Source: Candidatus Nitrohelix vancouverensis
GTDB lineage: Bacteria > Nitrospinota > Nitrospinia > Nitrospinales > VA-1
Direction: 5' to 3'
Assembly: GCA_015698305.1 (NCBI GenBank)
Contig: CP048620.1
Coordinates: 2,502,001 to 2,566,000 of the forward strand
Length of the DNA stretch: 64,000 nucleotides
Shown here: piece after piece, positions 17,502 to 27,700 of the stretch
How positions within the stretch are numbered: position 1 is the first letter of the stretch
Layout: each line of letters starts with the position of its first letter
The notes under the pieces: generated by a model
The model's input: only the letters and a program-made list of their open reading frames with translations
What the model was told of the DNA's origin: nothing
Database searches by the model: none
Program-made: the position numbers and the translations under genes

Positions 17502-19514
17502 TTATTTGGGTATTTCAACCACCACATTTGGCAAGGCGTCTTTTCTGATCTTTGGTTTATCAGGCCCCTTCGGCAACTCGCTGTTCTTTTGGGAAAATTC
17601 TTTCATCCCCAAGGGCATGAAAAAGTTCAACAACTTATTCGGCGGTAGTTTTCGATAATCGAGCGCGCCGTTAGCGCTGGTTTTCAGGCGATTGAACTGA
17701 AAGCGACCGCTTTCCGGCCGGGTGTAACGCCGACGCCGACCGCGCATCTGCCGGGGACGCCTGCCCTGAGGCGATCTTCGTTGCGAACGCGAACGGGAGT
17801 ATCGACCGCGCGAACGTGGACGCTCCTCCCCTTCTTTTACTTCTTGCTCCGTCGCATCAATCGTGGCCGTTGCTTCTGCGACAGGACGAACTTCCTCCGC
17901 CGGTTCCTGACGAGGCTCGCTCCGGGGCTTCTGCGCAATTTTTTTGCGGTTGTCAGGGACTCGGCCTCTGCCATTCCTCGAATCCGCTCTGGGTTCTCGG
18001 GTATTTGTTTTCGGCGGCGTCTCGCCTTCCTTGTAATATTCGATCACATTGAATTTGAAGTTTTCAAATTCCAGACCTGGCGATGAATCAAAATGAATCG
18101 CAACCTTGTGTTTTTCCTTCAAGTCGCGGATGAACTCCATTTTGTAACTCAATAGATAAGAAACCACTTCCGACGAAACGTCTACGCGCATTTCCTTGAC
18201 TGAATCCTTGCCAATGATTTCCTGAATTTTACGCAGAGTCAGAATGGAAAGGGCGCCCACACCGCGCACATATCCTGCGCCTTTACAACGCGGACATTTC
18301 TCAAAAACGCCCTCTTTAACAGGAGGCGACATTCTCTGACGAGACATCTCCATCAAACCAAACTTGGAGATACGCGCAAGATTGATTCGCGCCTTGTCTT
18401 TCTTGAATGCCTTTTTGAGTTGTTTCTCCACCATCATTTTGTTCTTTTTCTGGAACATGTCGATGAAGTCGATAACGATCAAACCGCCAAGATCGCGCAA
18501 ACGAAGTTGACGCGAAACTTCATCGGCGGCTTCCATATTGGTTCTCACTGCGGTGGATTCGAGTTCATTCGAGCTGGTGGTCTTGCCGGAGTTGACGTCG
18601 ATGGAAACCATCGCCTCGCCCACATCAATGACAATGGAACCGCCTGATGGCAGGTGAACGGTTCGGTGGTAGATCGTTTCAATCTGTTCCTCAACGCCAT
18701 GCACTTCAAACAGGGGGCGCACATCCTGATAGAGTTTGACGCGGCTTTGCATGCGCGGCATGATCATTTTAATGAAATTTCTGACTGCCTTATAGGACTC
18801 TTTATTGTCGATGATGATTTCGTCGGTGTCTGCCGTGAAATGATCGCGAACCGTCCTCAAAACCATATCCGCTTCCTTGTAAAGCAAATAAGGCGGCGTC
18901 ATGGATTCATTATTGATATCTTGATTCAGGGTTTCCCAGATTTTCAGGAGCATCTGCAGGTCTTTCTGCAACTCCAGCTTGGTTCGCCCAACGCCTGCCG
19001 TGCGGATGATGACGCCCATGTTGTCCGGCAAGTCAAATCCCTCGACAATACTACGAAGCTTCTTACGCTCCTCCTCATCCTCAATTTTTCGCGAGATGCC
19101 GCTACCGCCGCTCCCAAGAACCAATACAAGAAATCGGCCGGGTATAGAGACGCCGTTGGAAAGAGAAGGCCCTTTATGGTCCCGTCCCTCCTTGACCACT
19201 TGAACCATCAATTTCTGACCCCGTATCAGAACATCCTGAATGCGCACTTTGGCCTTGCGTTCGCCGGTCTGCAAATAATTCTCGCGAAGCACGTCTTTGA
19301 AGGGCATGAAACCGAATTTTTTCCCACCGAAATCTACAAAAGCCGCTTCAATTGCAGGCTCGACCCGGTTAATCACGCCTAGGTAAATATTCCCTTTAAT
19401 CTGCTCATGCGAGGCATGCTCGACAATGAAATTTTCAACCTTTCCATCGTCCAGAATGACCGCTCGGCATTCCTCCGGTTGATCGGCATTGATCAACATA
19501 ATTTTTTTGGACAT
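17502..19514 (-). CDS. rng: Ribonuclease E/G family endoribonuclease
   Basis: 670 aa. N-terminal S1 RNA-binding region (GNIYLGVINRVEPAIEAAFV, GFMPFKDV), then the RNase H-like and DNase I-like parts with GGSIVIDVGEAMVSIDVNSG and LGGLIVIDFIDM supplying the two catalytic Asp, and the Zn-link CPRCKGAG. It initiates mRNA decay and rRNA processing in the cytoplasm. Beyond residue about 495 there is a Pro/Arg-rich disordered tail including RSRGRYSRSRSQRRSPQGR, ending with a Lys/Pro segment. The length is between RNase G (about 490) and E. coli RNase E (about 1060), so this is the RNase G/E form with a short RNA-binding tail and no evident degradosome scaffold. Shine-Dalgarno GGAAAGG upstream of ATG 19514. 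Confidence 0.93.
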   Translation of the reverse strand: MSKKIMLINADQPEECRAVILDDGKVENFIVEHASHEQIKGNIYLGVINRVEPAIEAAFVDFGGKKFGFMPFKDVLRENYLQTGERKAKVRIQDVLIRGQKLMVQVVKEGRDHKGPSLSNGVSIPGRFLVLVLGSGGSGISRKIEDEEERKKLRSIVEGFDLPDNMGVIIRTAGVGRTKLELQKDLQMLLKIWETLNQDINNESMTPPYLLYKEADMVLRTVRDHFTADTDEIIIDNKESYKAVRNFIKMIMPRMQSRVKLYQDVRPLFEVHGVEEQIETIYHRTVHLPSGGSIVIDVGEAMVSIDVNSGKTTSSNELESTAVRTNMEAADEVSRQLRLRDLGGLIVIDFIDMFQKKNKMMVEKQLKKAFKKDKARINLARISKFGLMEMSRQRMSPPVKEGVFEKCPRCKGAGYVRGVGALSILTLRKIQEIIGKDSVKEMRVDVSSEVVSYLLSYKMEFIRDLKEKHKVAIHFDSSPGLEFENFKFNVIEYYKEGETPPKTNTREPRADSRNGRGRVPDNRKKIAQKPRSEPRQEPAEEVRPVAEATATIDATEQEVKEGEERPRSRGRYSRSRSQRRSPQGRRPRQMRGRRRRYTRPESGRFQFNRLKTSANGALDYRKLPPNKLLNFFMPLGMKEFSQKNSELPKGPDKPKIRKDALPNVVVEIPK

Positions 19515-19758
19515 TTTAGCCTTTCCAAACGCTCATTTTCGGGAGCGTCTCGTACGAATCCACCTCTTCTATAAATTCTTTCAATTTATGGGTGAATTCT
19601 AAATTTGTTTCTGTTAAGATTATTCTATAAAATTCAATAAGTTATCTGATCTCAATTGGGGCGTTCGACAATTGAATTTTTCTATAAATGGCTTGCAAAA
19701 TTTTTCAAATCGTATAAAAGAAAATGTCTCTAGGAATTTTGCGCTAAAGGTTTCCCCA

Positions 19759-21309
19759 ATGAAAAATGAAATTGGAATACTGTCGCTGGACGCCCTAAGG
19801 CCGGCTGATTTAATTGGGAAAACCATCTTCATTCGATCTGATTTCAATGTGCCCTTACTTCCCCACAAAGGGTATTACCGCGTTGCGGACGACACTCGCA
19901 TTCGGCGTTTTCTGGACCTGACCTTCAAAAAAATTCATGAACTGACTGACGGAAAGTGCCGCGTCATCATTGGTTCGCATTTGGGACGTCCTCATAAAAC
20001 CAAGGACTACACGGGCTGGGATGGGATTTTCAACATGCAATTTGTCTGTTCCCATTTCGACACCTTGATCCGTGAGCGCTACGGCGACGCTTATACGATT
20101 TTTCCTCCTGAAATTATTGATTCTCAATTAAAAAACTCTCTTGAAATTTTTCTATATAACCGGTTTCCGCTGGGCGGTATCAAATTTCTGCCTAATTTGA
20201 GATATTTGCTCGACCCTGCCAATCCTGACGCTTACCGGTTGGAATTCATTGAACAGCTTGCCAATGTTGCGGATGTGTATATTAATTGTGCGTTTGGGTG
20301 TAGTCATCGAACGACGAAGAGTATCCGCATGCTCCCTCAGGTTATGAGGAAAGAAAATAAACTCGTTGTCGCCGGGAATCTGCTTTATGAGGAAATTCAG
20401 AAACTGGGGCATTTTGGCCGCAGGGCAATTGCCAATCCCAAGAAGACTATAGTTGTCGCCGGCGGGGCTAAGGTTGCCGACAAGATCAATATTCTCAAAC
20501 AATTCGTCCAAACGCAAATTAAATCGATCTTTATTGGCGGAAAAATGGTGAATGCCTTTTTGCTGGCAAAAGACCGTTTTTCAGACGGAATGCCGCTGGT
20601 TGCAGAAAACCTCCCGAAAAAGCTGTTATCCCTGGACGCGGACAAAAACAAAGAATTGCTCAACGAGATCAAATCGGCTGCCGAAATCATGGCGATGGCG
20701 GAGGAAAACAAGGTGGAAATCATCCTTCCGGTGGATTACAAAGTCGCCGCCAATTTCGAAGACCCCACCTTTATCATCAAAGACAAGCCAGATTTTGACG
20801 AAGAATTGCAACTCGACCTCGGCCCCAAGACCATTGAAATGTTCACTGAAACGATTCTTCATGAAAATATCAGGAACATCGTCTGGAATGGCCCTTTGGG
20901 CGCCTACGATCACCCGCACTGCCCTTCCTACGCCGAAGGCTCGTTGGAACTGGCCAAACTGCTTTTTGGATCGGCGATTCGAAAAATGGAATTGTATGTG
21001 GTGATTGGCGGCGGGGATTCTGCGGCGATCCTCAACAAAATCTCAATGGATGAGATGAAACGGATCATCAAGGAAAAAATCAAGGAGCAATTTTCCGAGA
21101 CTATCAATCAGGAATTGATCTCTGTCGATTTCAAAAAGAGCGACTGCTTCACGCTCTGGAATTACTTCACGAGCAATTTTTTCATTTCCACCGGCGGCGG
21201 CGCTTCTCTCGAGTTTCTCGAAAAATTCCTCAAATACAACGGTCAGAACGATATGGCCAGTTATTTGCCGGGCACATCGACGCTCATGGAACTGTGTTCT
21301 TTAAAATAG
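19759..21309 (+). CDS. Divergent, enlarged phosphoglycerate kinase
   Basis: 516 aa from ATG 19759 (AAAGG 8 bases upstream; the TTG at 19672 is a weak alternative). Conserved PGK marks: FIRSDFNVPL, DDTRIRRFL, IGSHLGRP, AGGAKVADKINIL, IVWNGPLGAYD, VIGGGDSAAIL and FISTGGGASLEFLE. But PGK is normally near 400 aa, and several substrate segments differ: LLENLRF is FLPNLRYL, and VNDAFGTAHR is INCAFGCSHR. A roughly 60-residue insertion sits between the GGGDSAA and STGGGASLE motifs, and others lie in the N-lobe. It may still interconvert 1,3-bisphosphoglycerate and 3-phosphoglycerate or act on a related acyl phosphate. Its 3' end overlaps the convergent glycosyltransferase by 49 bp. Confidence 0.85.
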   Translation: MKNEIGILSLDALRPADLIGKTIFIRSDFNVPLLPHKGYYRVADDTRIRRFLDLTFKKIHELTDGKCRVIIGSHLGRPHKTKDYTGWDGIFNMQFVCSHFDTLIRERYGDAYTIFPPEIIDSQLKNSLEIFLYNRFPLGGIKFLPNLRYLLDPANPDAYRLEFIEQLANVADVYINCAFGCSHRTTKSIRMLPQVMRKENKLVVAGNLLYEEIQKLGHFGRRAIANPKKTIVVAGGAKVADKINILKQFVQTQIKSIFIGGKMVNAFLLAKDRFSDGMPLVAENLPKKLLSLDADKNKELLNEIKSAAEIMAMAEENKVEIILPVDYKVAANFEDPTFIIKDKPDFDEELQLDLGPKTIEMFTETILHENIRNIVWNGPLGAYDHPHCPSYAEGSLELAKLLFGSAIRKMELYVVIGGGDSAAILNKISMDEMKRIIKEKIKEQFSETINQELISVDFKKSDCFTLWNYFTSNFFISTGGGASLEFLEKFLKYNGQNDMASYLPGTSTLMELCSLK

Positions 21310-22985
21310 TTCCGACTTCTCAGATCCACCGTCTCCACCAGCCGCTTTAGTTCCAGGCTTTCAATCTCCAATTGTTGATAGCAGGCCTGAGTCGCGCGCG
21401 CCAGTTGAACAATATCATCTCCCTGAAAATTTTCCTTACGCTTGCTGAACATATCCGCGACCGGTTTGAGTTCAGGATGCGACCAGCCCAGACCCGCAAT
21501 GCTCTTGTCCAGGGCTTCAAAATCATCCTTAAATTGCATCAATCCCGTATTCGTTAGTTGACGATTTGATACCTTCTTGAGCAGACGGGTGGCTGATTTA
21601 GAGCCGTTTCTTGCCAACTGCATCAATTGCTCCAGAGCTGTTTTTTTCTCTTCCAACTTGTGAATCAACCCATCCGCTTCGTCGCATTGATATTCGCTTG
21701 CAAAGATTTCCTGAGGCGACTCGCCCGGCTCCCATTGCAGAGCGACTTCCTGCCCGCTCAACACCGCAGGCCATAAGCGAAAATACAATTCTCTGAAAAC
21801 ATCTTCCATCGTCAAAGCGTGCCGCATCAGAGATCGCAGGCGAAAGCGATTGTCGGAGGCAAAGTCCGTCGTGTACACATTCATTTCTGAATTGTTTCGA
21901 TCCACATTCCAGTTGCCGGAAACATGATGATATTGCATCGCATCGAAGACATGATGCGGCTTGACCGTGTGAATACAGATAATATTGTTGCACTCGACTC
22001 CGTAACTACAGGGAGCGCAGGAGATGCGCGATTGGAAAATGATATTGCCCGGAGCGAAGGGACCGGTTTCCCAGGGATGCGCATGCGCGAAGAACAGTCC
22101 GACGATGCGCACGCCCAAAGCGGCGGCGATGTGCATGGTTCCCGTATCGTTCGTCACCAGATACCTGCATTTGCCGAGCATGGCGACCAGTTGATTGATC
22201 TTCGTTCTTCCAGTAAGGTCGACCACCTTCTCCTTGTTCGCCACCGTATCGATGATGTCTTTAGCTAATGACGATTCGGAAGCGACGCCAAAGAGCAAAA
22301 CGCGCGCATTCATTTCAGAGCTCAATCGGTCGATCAATTCGGCGAAGTAGCGGGTCGGCCAGCGCCGTCCTTCAATGCTGGAACCGGCCTGAACGCCGAT
22401 CAGCAACTCGCCTTCCTGAATGGAATGTTCTTCTAACAAATTCTGAATCGACGCTTCATCATCCGCCTGGGGCAAAATCTGAATCGCTTCGGAACCCGGG
22501 TCGACATCGCCGCTCCGCGTGAAAATTTCCACCAGGTTGAAAGGGTTGTAGGCGCGATTGAAAGGCTCAATGCCAAAATACTGCATCCAGGGATGGCGCG
22601 ACATGCGGTCGCCGGTTTCGTTGCAGGCAAAGCCAATGAACTCTTTCATATCCAGATAAAGGTTCATGAAGGCGCTGAGCTTGGAATGACTGAGATTGAC
22701 CATCAGATCAAAGCCCCGGCCCTTGAGCGAGTCCATGAAGTTTTCAAGGTAACGATAAACGTTCACCCAGAGCGTGCCTTCTTGCTTTTCTTTAAACTGT
22801 CGTAAATCAAAAACGATGGTTTCATCCACATGCGGGATGCGCTCGGCAAACTCGGCAAAATCCGAGGAAACGACCTGTGTGATTTTCGCCTCTGGATATT
22901 TCTTGCGCAGACCCGCTATAAGCGGCGTCGCCTGCACGAGATCGCCAATGCGGGTCAGAGTGAGAACGAGAATGGATTCGGGCAA
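21261..22985 (-). CDS. Glycosyltransferase family 9 (heptosyltransferase-like) with C-terminal extension
   Basis: About 574 aa. The N-terminal 340 residues show GT9 marks: ILVLTLTRIGDLVQATPLI, DLMVNLSHSKLSAFMN, GVQAGSSIEGRRWPTRYFAE, CRYLVTNDTGTMHIAAALG and the VGLFFAHAHPWETGPFAPG stretch. GT9 enzymes add heptose or related sugars to LPS core or other glycans at the cytoplasmic face of the inner membrane. The last 230 residues are a helical extension not part of the usual heptosyltransferase. I place the start at TTG 22985, with AAGGAGG of the upstream coding end 7 bases away; the TTG at 22991 would be only one base from that site. Part of a three-gene glycosyltransferase run. Confidence 0.85.
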   Translation of the reverse strand: MPESILVLTLTRIGDLVQATPLIAGLRKKYPEAKITQVVSSDFAEFAERIPHVDETIVFDLRQFKEKQEGTLWVNVYRYLENFMDSLKGRGFDLMVNLSHSKLSAFMNLYLDMKEFIGFACNETGDRMSRHPWMQYFGIEPFNRAYNPFNLVEIFTRSGDVDPGSEAIQILPQADDEASIQNLLEEHSIQEGELLIGVQAGSSIEGRRWPTRYFAELIDRLSSEMNARVLLFGVASESSLAKDIIDTVANKEKVVDLTGRTKINQLVAMLGKCRYLVTNDTGTMHIAAALGVRIVGLFFAHAHPWETGPFAPGNIIFQSRISCAPCSYGVECNNIICIHTVKPHHVFDAMQYHHVSGNWNVDRNNSEMNVYTTDFASDNRFRLRSLMRHALTMEDVFRELYFRLWPAVLSGQEVALQWEPGESPQEIFASEYQCDEADGLIHKLEEKKTALEQLMQLARNGSKSATRLLKKVSNRQLTNTGLMQFKDDFEALDKSIAGLGWSHPELKPVADMFSKRKENFQGDDIVQLARATQACYQQLEIESLELKRLVETVDLRSRNYFKEHSSMSVDVPGK

Positions 22986-22987
22986 GG

Positions 22988-24781
22988 TCAATCCTCCTTT
23001 TTAACCACCTGGTCAAGCATGAGAAACAGGGTTTCCTCCCGACTCAATTTCCCCTGCCCGTTTTCTATTTGCGTCATGACGGTGTCGAGCGAAAAATCGG
23101 CGACGCCGCGAAAGTTTTCCATGAACCCGGCGAGCGAACTGCCCTCCCCCGCTTCTTCGATCACCTGCTCGACCGGATCGCGACGGGACTGTATGCGTTG
23201 CTTCAGCGCTTGCGCCTGATTCGCAAAAACATGAATCAACATCTCGCGCATACGATGCGCCATGGTGTGCTCTGCCAAGACGCGGGCGCGGCCTTTTGCG
23301 ATGATCTCTAGTCGTTCATCGGGATGTTTCAGGTAATAATTGATTTTCTCTTTGAGTTCTTCAATCGAACTGAAAACGGCGATTTCCTCGTCGACGCGAA
23401 ACAACTCCGCCAGTTCGCTTCGCTCGTCGACCAGTTGAAAACCCCCGCAAGCCGGTATCTCAAAAGTTCTCGGATTGACAAAATCGCCTTCAGGGTTGAC
23501 GCCGGAATGACAAATCGAGGAATGCAGATTGAGATTTATTTTGCCCGCGTTGTAAATTTTAACCGTATCCTCTCCACTGACCCGCTCATTCTTGTTCTGT
23601 ACGCGCTCCCCAACTTCTGTTTGCAGATTCCACTCGGTTCCCCAGATTTTGAAATCCTGATCCAATAAATGGGGAAAGCTCTGTTGCCTGTTGAAATATC
23701 CCGCGCCCATGAAAGACAGATCGCATTCGTATCGTTCGCGATCTTCGTCGCTCAAGTCCAGCGGGCGATGCGTTTGCGGGTGACAGGCCTGCGGCAGGTA
23801 GTAATAGTTATGCGCGCCCGACTCAGCCAGTTCTTCAAAAAATTCGCCGCGTTGAATGGTGAAAAAATGATCGTATAAAGGCGCTATTTCTTTCCAATAA
23901 GACAGGGTTCGGAAATCTTCAACGAACCAGAAGGCAATCGGCGCATCGAGTTTTTTGAGAGACTGAATCGTTTCAGGACTCATCGGCGCCTGCGCCAACA
24001 CCAATACAAGATCAGGGACGCAATCCGCCGCCTTCGCTAAAATCACCTGCCCCATCAGCGAGATAAACATTCGGTCGAGTATCTGACGGTTGCCCTTGTT
24101 GGACGTGACCTTATGAATACCATGAAAACTGTCGACGAAGTCCTCGCAGTGCACCGATTCGACATGATGCCCCATCGTCCTCAAGGCGTCGGCGCAATAG
24201 TTCGCAGTTGGCAAAGAACCGCCATAGATCGGATTGACGACAAGAATGCGGAGAGAATTTGAGCCAAGCACTTGCAGGGCCTGCGCGCACTGATCCAGAT
24301 TTTTGTAATACTCCGGCGCGATACGTAAGGACGGCTTGTGCTCAAACACGTTCCATTGCGTCGGGTCTTCTGTCGCGAATAGTTTTGCGGGCGGCGTTTC
24401 AATATAAAATTGAATACTCGTTAGAAGGTCGGAAAAATCCCGGCAGGACAGCAAAGCGCGAAACAGTTGAAGTGAGGGTTCGATCACAGTGATGGAACCA
24501 TCCGTCTGCATCAACAGTTCATGGACATGATAGCCAAATCCCAGACCCAGCACGACGACGCGCTGATCCTCGGCAAGTTCTCCGATGTGAACGGACTTGC
24601 GCGCTTCTTCCAGAGGCTTGTAGGCGCTGTGCAGATAAACGCCGTTGATTTTCGGGACGGGATAGCCGTCTTTCGACGTCTCCACCACCAGAGATTCTGG
24701 AAAGGGGATAGCCGCAACACGTTGCGCAAGCGCAGGATCATGCGCCTTCAATACCTTCAGATTTTTATCGAAATAATCCAT
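22988..24781 (-). CDS. Glycosyltransferase with Maf-like (DUF115-type) N-terminus and CgeB-like domain
   Basis: 597 aa, ATG start 3 bp after the stop of the upstream giant gene. The N-terminus (NLKVLKAHDPALAQRV, PKINGVYLHSAYKPLEEA, VVVLGLGFGYHVHELLM, ITVIEPSLQLFRALLSC) matches the opening of motility-associated (Maf/DUF115) glycosyltransferases that modify flagellins. Residues about 195-560 match CgeB-type glycosyltransferases: ILVVNPIYGGSLPTANYCAD, FWFVEDFRTLSYWKEIAPLY, FMGAGYFNRQQSFPHLL, INLNLHSSICHSGVNPEGDF, RTFEIPACGGFQLVDERS and the ARVLAEHTMAHRMREML tail. Given flagellar genes in the window, glycosylation of flagellin or a surface glycan is an inference. Acceptor and sugar unknown. Confidence 0.8.
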   Translation of the reverse strand: MDYFDKNLKVLKAHDPALAQRVAAIPFPESLVVETSKDGYPVPKINGVYLHSAYKPLEEARKSVHIGELAEDQRVVVLGLGFGYHVHELLMQTDGSITVIEPSLQLFRALLSCRDFSDLLTSIQFYIETPPAKLFATEDPTQWNVFEHKPSLRIAPEYYKNLDQCAQALQVLGSNSLRILVVNPIYGGSLPTANYCADALRTMGHHVESVHCEDFVDSFHGIHKVTSNKGNRQILDRMFISLMGQVILAKAADCVPDLVLVLAQAPMSPETIQSLKKLDAPIAFWFVEDFRTLSYWKEIAPLYDHFFTIQRGEFFEELAESGAHNYYYLPQACHPQTHRPLDLSDEDRERYECDLSFMGAGYFNRQQSFPHLLDQDFKIWGTEWNLQTEVGERVQNKNERVSGEDTVKIYNAGKINLNLHSSICHSGVNPEGDFVNPRTFEIPACGGFQLVDERSELAELFRVDEEIAVFSSIEELKEKINYYLKHPDERLEIIAKGRARVLAEHTMAHRMREMLIHVFANQAQALKQRIQSRRDPVEQVIEEAGEGSSLAGFMENFRGVADFSLDTVMTQIENGQGKLSREETLFLMLDQVVKKED

Positions 24782-24784
24782 AGC

Positions 24785-27700
24785 TCAGTTATCAATGAAA
24801 GCGTGTCGTTTTTCCGTCGCATCAATTTTTTGAATCAACGCCCGCGCGTCTGCATGATTGGGTTCAAAAATCATGAGCGTTTGCAGACTTTCCCTAGCCA
24901 TATCCATTTGACCGGAAACGAATTGAATTCCGGCAAGACCAAACAGGATATTCAGATTGGCGGGATGAACCTCCAGATATTGTTTGAGGAGCCGTTCCGC
25001 ATCGTCAAACACCTGCAGTTCATAGGATAATTTCAAGAGACCGTTCAGAGCCGCCTCGTTATCGATATTAGACTCCAGAGCCTGAACGAAGCGTTTCAAA
25101 GCCTCATGTTTATTGCCGATCATGTTTTCGACCAGTCCCAGAGCCGCCAGAGCCTTGTCGTTTTCAGGTTTCATGGCGATGGCTTTATTCAGATAGTTTG
25201 AGGCGCGCTCCAGATCATTGCGTTGCATTTCCAGAATACCCAGTCCCACCCAGGCGCTGGCTGGCGGAGAAGGGTTTTTCAAGGCGGACTTGTAATGCGT
25301 TTCGGCTTCAACAAGATTTCCCTGTTGCAAACTCACATTGCCCAGACCGACAACGGCCTCAGCGTTCTGCGGACAAAGCGCCAGCGCCTCGTCGTACAAG
25401 CGCATGGCATAATCGGACTGATTCATGAGGAATGCCTGTTTCGCCTTCTCCAGCAATTCCTGAACTTGCGGCGTTGTTGCGTCCACTCCGTCATCTACCG
25501 GCTTCAACGCGGCCTCTTTCCTGACGCTCGCTCGGATCTTGTATTGAAACACAAAAAACTGTTTCAGCTCTTCCGGTTCCAGGTTGTTCACCGTCACCCG
25601 TCCCATGGTGACCGAACGGCTTCCTGAATTTTTAAAGGCTTCGTATTCAGGCGACAGGTTTTCTTCGATCTGGTCGATTTCCATGCCGGCGTCATTGAAT
25701 AATTTTTTCATCTCTTTCAAGGTGAAGAATCTTAAATGCGTACGATCCAGAATGCCTTCATCCTGATAGGTCCAGGCGCCCTCCCCCAGTTGCCCGAGGA
25801 TTGCATAAAACTGAATATTCGGAATGCTGGCGACAACGCTCCCGCCCTCTCTAAGCAAAGGCGCCGTGCTCTTGAGGACACTCAGAGGATCGACCAGATG
25901 TTCCAGAATGTCCGCAAAGATGATGCAGTCGAAGCTCTCCTTCGCATAAGGGAGCGGCATGGATTCAATATTGCCCTCGATCACATCATCCAGAACTTCA
26001 CGCGCCAGATTCGCCGCAGAGGAATTCATTTCCACCCCGGCCACAAACGCCTCGCGTTCCCGTTTCAATTCTGCGCCCATCCCTCCTGAGGCGCAGCCGA
26101 CTTCGAGAATGCATGAGGCATTGAGTGGAACCAGGGGGATCAGATCCTTGCGCGTGTTTCTGTAATACGATTTCACTTCCGGCTCCTGAGTCGCCGCAGA
26201 AGATTTTACGAGTTCGCTGGCTTGCGCCCCAGCGCTGCGAATCGCGTCGCGTTTGAATGCGTTGTTGATGTAGTTCATCATCGTATCCATGCGATGGCTG
26301 TATGTGTGCCGACTCAACACCTCCCTGCGCCCTTCCGCCGCGATACGCTCGCGCTCTTCCTCGTGATCGAGATAATAACGAACCGTGTCCAGCAATGTGG
26401 CGTCGTCGTAATAGGCCAAATGCTTTTTATCCGTAAACATTTCCTCAAGCCCGCTACCGGTGGCGCGGTCGGTCACCAGCAGACTGCCGCTACACATGGC
26501 TTCGAACACTCGCATGTTCAAGTCCTGGTTGATCGCGTTGTTAAAAACAATTCTGGACTCTGAATACAGCGCCGCCATTTCGTCCATGAATTTACGCTGA
26601 CAATTCAAATTGAAATGACTGGACAGCTCGTTCAGCAAACGCTTGCGTCGCTCCGGGGCCGAGTCCACCGTTCCCACAAAACCGACATCGCAAAGTTTCT
26701 CTGCCGCTTTTCCTGAGTGAATTTCTTCATCGCAAGCGAGAGGAAGCCAGATCACCTGTTCATAACCTGCTTTTTTAAAATCATCGACATATTTTTTTTG
26801 CGCCAGAAAGACGAAATTAAACGGTCGCGCGATCTTCAAGTGATTTTCCAGATGGATGTGCGTGTCGATCAGGTAGCAAGCCTTGGGCATCGTAAGATTC
26901 GACAAGTCCGCTGGAGGCAGACTCAATCCCGTCTCGACCCAGAAGAAAAGATCCGCATGCCAGCCCCTCGGCAAATGCTCCAGGACCGATTTCAAGGGCG
27001 CATTCGGGGCGCAGGGTATGTCTTGCGGCTTGACTTCCCATTTCAAAGCTCCGAGGTTCCACAACTTGCGCACTTCGTCGTTGATCATGGTCCCGCAGGT
27101 GATCACGTTGTGCTTTTTTCTCAATGCCCGTTCGAGGTAATGCGCCGTGGTCGCCGGATGCGACACATAATTCATCAGGATATTTTTGCGCGCGATCTTG
27201 TCGAATGGCGGTCGCTTTTCTCCATCCATCACAACTCCCGAGTTCTGCAAAAACTCGACAAGCGTCGCGTGAATGACTCGCTTCCATGAGGTCGTAAAGC
27301 GATCGATATTGAACTGACTCTGAACGGTTTTACGCGCTTCCCTGCCGATTTGTCGGGCCTGCGCCGGATTCTTCAAAAGAAATTCGACGTCCCTGCGAAT
27401 CTGCGCTATATCGTCTGAGATGAATCCATTCACGCCGTTCACGATTGGCGAACCGGAATGCTTGTAGGACACCACAGGCATGCCCGTAGCCATCGCTTCA
27501 AGAAGCGACAGGTTGTAGCCGTCTTCATAAGCTTCCATCGTCGTGTTCAGATAGACCCGGCAATGCTGGTAATGATCCAGCAAGTCAGAGAATCCACGCG
27601 ACAATCGCGCCGACGGGATACCGGGATTCAGTCCCAGAGTCACGCTGGGGAAACCGTCGAGGATCTGTTCGCCTATTGAGTAGCCCTTGGCCGCATCCAT

